In this document: piece by piece, positions 58,447 to 64,000 of the stretch
Layout of the letters: each line of letters begins with the position of its first letter
Position numbering within the stretch: the stretch's first letter is position 1
NCBI GenBank assembly: GCA_039881045.1
Contig: JAYWVB010000005.1
Span: forward strand, 124,001-188,000
Reading direction: 5' to 3'
Length of the DNA: 64,000 nt
Origin: Chaetomium olivaceum
Taxonomy: Eukaryota > Ascomycota > Sordariomycetes > Sordariales > Chaetomiaceae
Program-made: the position numbers and the translations under genes
The notes under the pieces: model-generated
Database searches by the model: none
The model's input: the letters and a program-made list of their open reading frames with translations, nothing else
Told to the model about the DNA's origin: nothing

Positions 58447-59211
58447 ATGCTCTGGCAACGGCTGAAGGAGATATGCATCTACCTCTGGAACTTCCGCTAC
58501 CTGCCGCTGAAATACCGGTGGCCTCTCATCAAGTTCCGCCGCCGCTTCCTCCCAACCCAGACCGGTCTCGGTCTGCGTAACGCCCTACGCCATGCCCGCT
58601 CGCTCAAGCACCCGCCCGAACCTCACCCCTACCTCTTCGTCCTGCGCCTCCTCTGGCCCTTCCCCGCCTGGGACTTCCGCGCCGTGCTCCCGCCCCCGCC
58701 CAGGGCCATCATGGCCGACCCCGAGGGCGTCCGCTGCCGGGTCCGCGACCTGATCTACCTCCGCTCCATGCCGCTGTGGCGCGCCCGCGACACCCCGCAG
58801 CGGTCCTTCTACCGCCTCTACGAGGCCTTCTGCGCCGCCGACGGACACATGATCACGTACGAGACCGAGTACTTCTGGCGCCGCTCGTCGCCGCGCTGGG
58901 CCGTCGCCAACCTCCCGGACCCGGAGTGCGCCGACCCGGAGCAGTACGCCGTCATGGCCGCCCTGGCCGATGTCCTGGTCGACTCCTTCACCTGGCGCCT
59001 CGAGCTCGGCCTGCGCCGCACCGACCAGCCCATCGTGCACCGCAGCGCCGACCCGCTGCCCTTCACCCCCGAGACGCCCCCGTCGTGGACGGCCAAGGTG
59101 CCGCCCCTGCAGGAGAAGCTCGTTATTCACCCAGAGGAAGACGTGTATTTCGACAGCCCCCTCCACCGCCGCAACGTTTACATGGCAACCGGGTGGTTCT
59201 ACACCGTCTGA
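58447..59211 (+). CDS. Arg/Pro-rich protein of unknown function
   Basis: 254 aa, single exon, not recognised. The frame is open upstream to 58264, but the ATG at 58447 begins the protein-like part: MLWQRLKEICIYLWNFRYLP. The N-terminus is aromatic and basic (YRWPLIKFRRRFLP) without a clear signal peptide. Then HPYLFVLRLLWPFPAWDFRA, VRDLIYLRSMPLWRARD and a Trp/Glu-rich C-terminal half (MITYETEYFWRRSSPRW, LVDSFTWRLELGLRR). Codon third positions are strongly G/C, as in the confident genes here, which argues that it is real. A poly-C run follows the stop within a few bases. Convergent with the next gene, whose stop is 130 bases away. Possibly a lineage-specific soluble or membrane-peripheral protein. 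Confidence 0.6.
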   Translation: MLWQRLKEICIYLWNFRYLPLKYRWPLIKFRRRFLPTQTGLGLRNALRHARSLKHPPEPHPYLFVLRLLWPFPAWDFRAVLPPPPRAIMADPEGVRCRVRDLIYLRSMPLWRARDTPQRSFYRLYEAFCAADGHMITYETEYFWRRSSPRWAVANLPDPECADPEQYAVMAALADVLVDSFTWRLELGLRRTDQPIVHRSADPLPFTPETPPSWTAKVPPLQEKLVIHPEEDVYFDSPLHRRNVYMATGWFYTV

Positions 59212-59219
59212 TAGCCCTA

Positions 59220-59247
59220 CCCCCCCCCCCCCCCCCCCCCCCCCCCC
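59220..59247. repeat. 28-base uninterrupted poly-C tract
   Basis: C run of 28 bases, nine bases after the stop of the preceding ORF and about 100 bases before the stop of the convergent gene. Confidence 0.9.
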
Positions 59248-59343
59248 GAACGAACCTTGACAGACAGTCCCAACGCGCGACCAGAAAAAATTGTTAAAAT
59301 TGTGTGCTGCTTGGTGTGGTGACACTGTGCCCGACTTTCCCAG

Positions 59344-60380
59344 CTAGGATATGATCGCCGCCCTTTTCCTTCTCCCCGCATTCCACATCTCAACTCTCAA
59401 CACCACACCCAGTCGTTCTTTCAGGCCCTGGTATTTCCACTTTGCCGTGTCGGCATCCCACACCATATCCGCAATGCCCACCTCCCGTACTTCTCCGCGT
59501 AGAGCTCGGCGACCTCCTGGGATGGCGTCGTCCGTGGGCGGCAGCTCGAACCCGTTGAGGTTGAGCTCCCGGATGTAGCGGAAGCTGATGGGCGGCTTGC
59601 CGTCCTGCCGCATCAGCCGCACCAGCGCGGCCGCATCCGACACGTCGACGTCCTTGTTCCCACGGCGGTCGCGCGCGTGCGCGATGCGGCGCACCTTGCG
59701 CTCGAGGGCCCAGTCAGGCGGCCCGCGTAAATCACCAGGTTGGCGCCCTCGTAGATGGTGATGCCCTGCTGGACGGACTCGAGGAACAGATCCATGCGGC
59801 GGTCCTTGGACACGAACAGCTCGACCTCGCGGTTCAGCCAGTCCTCGATGTAGCCGCCCTGCTCGGCCACCGCCGAGATGGCCCGCTGCAGCTCCACCAG
59901 GTAGTCGGTCGCCGCCGCAATGTTGGGGTCCAGGATGCAGTCGATGTCGTACGACGCCTCCCGGTTGTGGCAGACCCGCACCGCGAGCGACCCGCCCACC
60001 GAGATGAGCCGGAGGGGGGCCACGCTCATGAGCAGATCGCTTGCCCCGATCTCGTCGTCGAGGGATGCGAGAGCTGTGAGGGTGGGTTAGTCTGGTGGAC
60101 GGGTTGGATGTGTGTGGGGGGTAGGATAGGGTTACAGAAAGCCAAACAAGCAGGCATGTCCCAGCTCAAGTGAAGTACATAGATGAGAATTGACCAAGTC
60201 TTGAGAATACAAACGAAAGAGAGAGCAGAGAGAAGAGATATATATACCTTTTCCCATCTCATCGTATGTTAGCGGCGCCTGGTTTTCCCGAGAAAACGCA
60301 TCTTCGACCGAGACGCATTGATAGCACCTGACGATAGACCTCGGGGTGTTGGATGTCGAATCTATAGCGCCGGAGACCAT
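59344..60380 (-). CDS. Nucleotidyltransferase-like protein of unknown function, with frame changes
   Basis: Resembles an uncharacterised fungal family that I recall as starting with an LDDEIG... motif and having an SVGGSLAVR...DIDCILDP signature, like a nucleotidyltransferase active-site loop (G-G-S...D-x-D). Activity is inferred and unproven. Exons: 60380-60248 (MVSGAIDSTSNTPRS start) and 60073-59344, with a 174-nt intron, CTAACCC branch, and in-phase junction MGK|ALASLDDEIG. Other conserved stretches: WLNREVELFVSKDRRMDLFL, RKVRRIAHARDRRG, LNLNGFELPPTDDAI and GIADMVWDADTAKWKYQ. Frame changes: one base missing at 59714-59716 (restores AGRLDWALERK); one surplus at 59519-59521 and one missing at 59484-59486, which together restore QEVAELYAEKYGEVGIADM. 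Start at 60380 is the first ATG in the exon-1 frame. Confidence 0.6.
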
Positions 60381-61117
60381 CCGCAGCGTGCTTTGCGCCG
60401 GAGAGAAACGCTAGGTTGTTCCCGCTCGATAGGACCCGAGAAACAACTGTCATCCCCACCATCTCCAATATGCGCATCCACTTGCCGCGTCGTTGATTGG
60501 GTAGTTGAGCCCCTCCGTTTGAACTATTTCTCATTGGCCCTTTTCCATCTTCATCCGCACACGGAAAACACCAGCCAAGACTGACGATGAGGTGGAAGGG
60601 GTAAAACAAACACCTGCTAAATGTTAATTAACTGAGCACACCGAAGTGACATCCCAGACCTTGCTTCCTATTACGACACCGATGTAACCATAAACCATCG
60701 AGGAGCCCAAATATTGCCCTTAGGCAACACAGCCCCTGAGAACAAATCGCTTTCCGATTACACGAGACCCGCTCAGCCTGGCAGCCATTGGTGTCACATG
60801 CCTGTTTTGTTCACCGCAGACCGCCACAGCGAACGGGCAGTACGCGTCTCCATACACAGTCGCCCGCGAGGCTGTGATCCCGCATATGACCGGGTCATCA
60901 TTCTTGCCGTTAGCACGGATGACGACGCCTCTTGGAAGCAAGACGGGGCCGTCACGCTGTCGAGCATCGTTACCCAGCGGTGGGTGATTTTGCATAAAGG
61001 GGTGCCCTCCTCCCTCACCCCGACCTCTGGCCGTTACCATCACCGGCATTACAACCACCTACAACAGACTGCAACGCACACATAAAGCAAGCTCATCGCA
61101 TCTCAACAACCCAAAAG
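60381..61117. other. Spacer between divergent ORFs
   Basis: Upstream of the nucleotidyltransferase-like gene and of the small repeat ORF. Open frames on both strands (60259-60609, 60714-61085) are not protein-like. Nothing else seen. Confidence 0.45.
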
Positions 61118-61396
61118 ATGAAGCCCACCCGCTCCTCCTCCTCCTCTTCGCCCTCGCTACCACAACAGCCGCCCTACCAATCGCACGCAGCGCCGTCGAA
61201 AAGAAAAGCCAACCAGCCACCCTCCAGCAACGCACACCCAACACGGCGCCCTCCCTCTGACGATAACGCCGCCCCATTCTTCTCCTCTGCCGCCGCCGCC
61301 GACGACGACGACACTGACGCCGGCGGTGAAGGTCCTAACGGCGGCGAAGGTCCTAACGGCGACGAAGGCCCTAACGGCGACGAAGGCCCTAACTAA
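61118..61396 (+). CDS. Small low-complexity ORF with GGEGPN-type repeats
   Basis: 92-codon ORF, uncertain as a gene. N-terminus MKPTRSSSSSSPSLPQQPPY, then basic/Pro-rich, then an Asp/Ala-rich stretch and four 18-nt tandem units (61322-61393) coding GGEGPN or GDEGPN. The stop directly follows the last repeat. One base over, the frame would continue LNDPNDVNGFEVRAKSRM to 61449, which looks more natural, so a one-base error at the repeat end is possible. No domain recognised, and no signal peptide. Confidence 0.35.
   Translation: MKPTRSSSSSSPSLPQQPPYQSHAAPSKRKANQPPSSNAHPTRRPPSDDNAAPFFSSAAAADDDDTDAGGEGPNGGEGPNGDEGPNGDEGPN
61322..61393 (+). repeat. Four 18-bp in-frame tandem repeats
   Basis: Units at 61322, 61340, 61358 and 61376, each GGCGRYGAAGGYCCTAAC; differences are at positions 5, 6 and 12 only. 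Confidence 0.9.
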
Positions 61397-61750
61397 ACGA
61401 CCCCAACGACGTCAATGGCTTCGAAGTTCGGGCCAAGTCGCGCATGTGAAGCTCGTCGGGCGGGCGGGGGTGGGGGGGTGCAAGGCTGACTGGGGCGCCC
61501 GGTGCCTGAAGACGTGCAAGAAGTAGGCTAAGAGGACGAAGGGGTATTCGCGTAAGAGGGTTGGGGGGGTTGATGTGACTGCTGATGTAAATAGGGTTGG
61601 TGTAGATGGGTTGTTGGGTAGTGCAAATACTAGTGCGGGATTAGTTTGCGGTGTATGGGTGAGACATGTGCTACAGGACTTACTAGACGAGGGGATACAA
61701 CCAGCGTCTGGTCGTGGCGGTCGGCCTAGGTAGGTTGCACGGTCGACGGT

Positions 61751-62680
61751 TCATTGGAACGCCAACCAGCCGTTAATCACCTCTGCAAATCCTTTTGCGG
61801 CCAACTTCCGCGCAACGAAACGCCGCCAGTCCGACTTTGTCTCCTCATTATCATCGTTTGGAAAATCCATCCCGGACGACAAGTGGAACTTGGTCCGAAC
61901 CCACTCCCTGGGAACGTAACCGGCAATCTCCCAGTCAATGACACCCATCCCGCGAATCTCAGGCTCGACGAGAATATTGCCGGGGCCGAGATCACAGTGA
62001 TAGAACACCAGATCCGAGACGTCCATGCCCATGCCGAGACAGTTCTTGCGCAGGACTTCCGGCTCGAGACACTTATCGTCGTTGGCCAAATACAGCTCCA
62101 TCATCTGCCCTCCATCTACACCACAAACCGCCTCACCCTTCCACCCAGCCATCGTCTCGCACAGCCCGGCGACGCGCTCGACATAGTACTGCCGCAGCTC
62201 CTCGCTCATAGTTGACCACGCCTCCGTGAGCGTCACTCCCGGAACGCGGGAAACGATCAAGTAGTACCGCCCATCCCACTCGCCGTGATAGAGGACGGCG
62301 GGCAAACGGCAGTCCAGCCGTTCCTTTTGGGAGTAGAGAAACTCGAGCGTGGCGTGTTCGGGAGTGACGTGCGGAAGCCGGCGGTCACGGGCTTTGATGT
62401 AGGCTCCGCCGGCGCTCCAGACGGCGGACTGGTCCCCTGCGGCGTATACCCTGGGCAGCACAGCCGACTGCTCAGGGTGTGGGTGATGGTCCGGTAAAGG
62501 GGCAGGGGCGTCGGAAAGGACGAAGAACCCGCCTGAGCCGTCATCCCATGATGCGTGATACCGCTGGTGAGATTGGGGTGGGTTTGGCTGTCGGGAAAGT
62601 AGTAGTCTCTCGCCAAGTAGCCAGGTGTTGTCGTCGACGGCTTGGATTGAGTCGTTGACGTGCGTTTTGGGGGATGACAT
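61751..62680 (-). CDS. Aminoglycoside-phosphotransferase-like (APH family) kinase
   Basis: Protein-kinase-like phosphotransferase of the APH/choline kinase fold; the substrate in fungi is generally unknown. Single exon, 309 aa from the ATG at 62680 (the GTG further up in frame was not used). Seen: SAVWSAGGAYIKARDRRLPH (a glycine/lysine region where the nucleotide-binding Lys may be), YYLIVSRVPGVTLTEAWSTM (hinge-like segment), catalytic loop FYHCDLGPGNILV (HxDxxxxN) and metal-binding GVIDWEIAGYVPREW (D-x-E). All typical of PF01636-type proteins, with conserved residues present. The frame is intact. Divergent from glutamate decarboxylase with an 855-bp shared upstream region. Confidence 0.75.
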   Translation of the reverse strand: MSSPKTHVNDSIQAVDDNTWLLGERLLLSRQPNPPQSHQRYHASWDDGSGGFFVLSDAPAPLPDHHPHPEQSAVLPRVYAAGDQSAVWSAGGAYIKARDRRLPHVTPEHATLEFLYSQKERLDCRLPAVLYHGEWDGRYYLIVSRVPGVTLTEAWSTMSEELRQYYVERVAGLCETMAGWKGEAVCGVDGGQMMELYLANDDKCLEPEVLRKNCLGMGMDVSDLVFYHCDLGPGNILVEPEIRGMGVIDWEIAGYVPREWVRTKFHLSSGMDFPNDDNEETKSDWRRFVARKLAAKGFAEVINGWLAFQ

Positions 62681-63535
62681 GTTGCAGGCGAATGTTCTGC
62701 ATAAGAGATCCACCGAATGCTCGGTTCCCTATTTGCCTGTTCTGCGGCGCTGAAGCAGATGGAGAAAACAGCGCTGCATCAAGACAAGCATGATGTCAAT
62801 TCCATGACCTGATTCGCCAAGGCCGATCGACAAGGCTGCATAAAACAAGCTTTATAGGAGCAGTGTCGGAATAGTGCCACAATGGCCCCGGTCTGCCCTC
62901 CACCCCTCCATCCGACAGCTCCAGGGACATGACATGCAGCAACTACCTGACTAAGAACGTGTTTGGGCAGCCAATTGACAAGGTTTGCCAATGGGAAAAC
63001 CGGGGCAGAAAATGGATGAGGAGGGCATGCATCGCAGCTGCCCAATAAAACAGCCCATCGGGGGAGCACATTGTCCGGAGGAAGCAGCTGCTTTGTGCTG
63101 CACTTGCCAACTGGAGCTTCCATGACCCCTCTTTTACGTATGTATGTACCTCTCGGGTCCGTCTTTAACGCGGGGCGGCCTCCTTCGTCCCATGGTTCCT
63201 TCTCTCTCTCATCGGCTTTGTTTCTCGTGAAAATTGGTTAATGAGATAATCCCTACTGCTTCTAGTAACTGTGTCAGACCGGTCAGTGCCTTGCCCATTT
63301 CCATCTCCTGACCCCCACAACCCGGTCAGGAGATATCCAGCGCCCAAGTCCCATTCCCATGTGTGCCGCGTTTGCATCACCCGATAGCTGACAAAACTGA
63401 ACCAAAAAGGAGTTTAGACCTGCTTTACCGTTTATAAACCACTTGCTGGCTCCCGATATCTCAACAGCATTGCTGCCCTGGGACATTGATAACCTCTGAC
63501 TACCCGCACACAACAATCTCCCCTCAATTGCAAAC
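62681..63535. other. Divergent promoter region, APH kinase / glutamate decarboxylase
   Basis: Both neighbours start away from here. No protein-like frame. Leader before 63536 is pyrimidine/A-rich. Nothing else seen. Confidence 0.45.
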
Positions 63536-64000
63536 ATGGTGCACCTTCAAACCATCAAGCCTGCAGATGATGTGAACAAGATTGTCGACGGCATCAAAAA
63601 GGTCCACCTCCAATTAGCCAATGATGACGACAGCTTCACTACGAGCGTCTACGGCTCGCGGTTTGCCGCCCAGGACCTACCCCGCCACGAGATGCCCGAG
63701 CATGAGATGCCCAAGGATGTGGCCTACCGCATGATCAAGGACGATCTGAGCCTGGACGGAAATCCAATGCTAAAGTGAGCTTCTACTCAACCCAATTCCG
63801 TCAGGAGACTTACCCCAGACTAGCTTGGCTTCATTCGTCACGACATATATGGTAGGTCCGATCGGTAATTGCATACCCCGGCTTCATATCCTAACAGTCC
63901 CCAGGAGGAAGAAGCCGAGAAACTCATGGCCGAGTCCTTCTCCAAGAACTTCATCGACTACGAGGAGTACCCCCAGTCGGCCGACATCCAGAACCGCTGT
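63536..64000 (+). CDS. Glutamate decarboxylase, 5' part (runs off the window)
   Basis: PLP enzyme that converts glutamate to GABA and CO2, first step of the GABA shunt; cytosolic. Only the N-terminus is in the window. Exons: 63536-63774, 63824-63851 (28 nt) and 63905 onward past 64000; all phases agree (PML|NLASFVTTYM|EEEAEKL). Diagnostic sequence: VYGSRFAAQDLPRHEMPE, MPKDVAYRMIKDDL, then MAESFSKNFIDYEEYPQSAD. The PLP lysine lies beyond the edge. The N-terminus MVHLQTIKPADDVNKI fits fungal members. No frame problem in the visible part. Confidence 0.9.

Overview
The window looks like nuclear DNA of a filamentous ascomycete, most likely a Sordariomycete (inferred from gene types and intron style; no marker gene fixes the species). 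Introns are short (about 50-175 nt) with GTRNGT donors and CTAAC/CTGAC-like branch sites, there are three Zn2Cys6 regulators, coding DNA is GC-rich, and spacers are long. I saw no CRISPR array, insertion sequence, rRNA or convincing tRNA gene.

Layout. 0.3-6.4 kb: three plus-strand genes, the nuclear pore membrane protein NDC1, the fungal membrane protein DLT1, and a His/Gly/Arg-rich glycine-zipper protein. 7.3-10.5 kb: a seven-exon minus-strand gene for a large protein of unknown function, with a GC-AG first intron. 13.1-15.1 kb: an FAD phenol-hydroxylase-type monooxygenase, convergent with a Zn2Cys6 regulator (16.4-19.7 kb). 23.3-25.9 kb: a second Zn2Cys6 regulator whose zinc cluster is assembled from two microexons. 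29.1-33.5 kb: a Cys-rich single-pass membrane protein and a small secreted protein. 35.6-38.1 kb: a membrane-anchored hormone-sensitive-lipase-like hydrolase, convergent with a secreted Kex2-processed repeat protein (38.5-39.3 kb). 40.0-41.3 kb: a kynurenine formamidase. 41.3-53.5 kb: about 12 kb with no supportable gene, rich in simple sequence and holding a near-perfect 30-bp palindrome. 53.5-56.4 kb: a Zn2Cys6 regulator with a His/Gln-rich tail. 58.4-64 kb: an unknown protein, a nucleotidyltransferase-like protein of unknown function, a small repeat ORF, an APH-type kinase and the 5' part of glutamate decarboxylase.

Two results stand out. First, the gene at 38505-39284 encodes a signal peptide followed by eight variants of one short Pro-rich motif. 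Most are separated by KR/RR sites and highly acidic linkers, as in fungal peptide precursors (KEP or dikaritin-like). No tailoring gene lies nearby, so its product is an open question. Second, seven genes show single-base frame changes, mostly missing bases in G/C or A runs, while both sides stay protein-like. This is best explained by base errors in the assembly rather than by pseudogenes, and it affects how every gene model here should be read.

The genes do not form an obvious pathway cluster. They look like ordinary housekeeping, regulatory and secreted functions with independent promoters.
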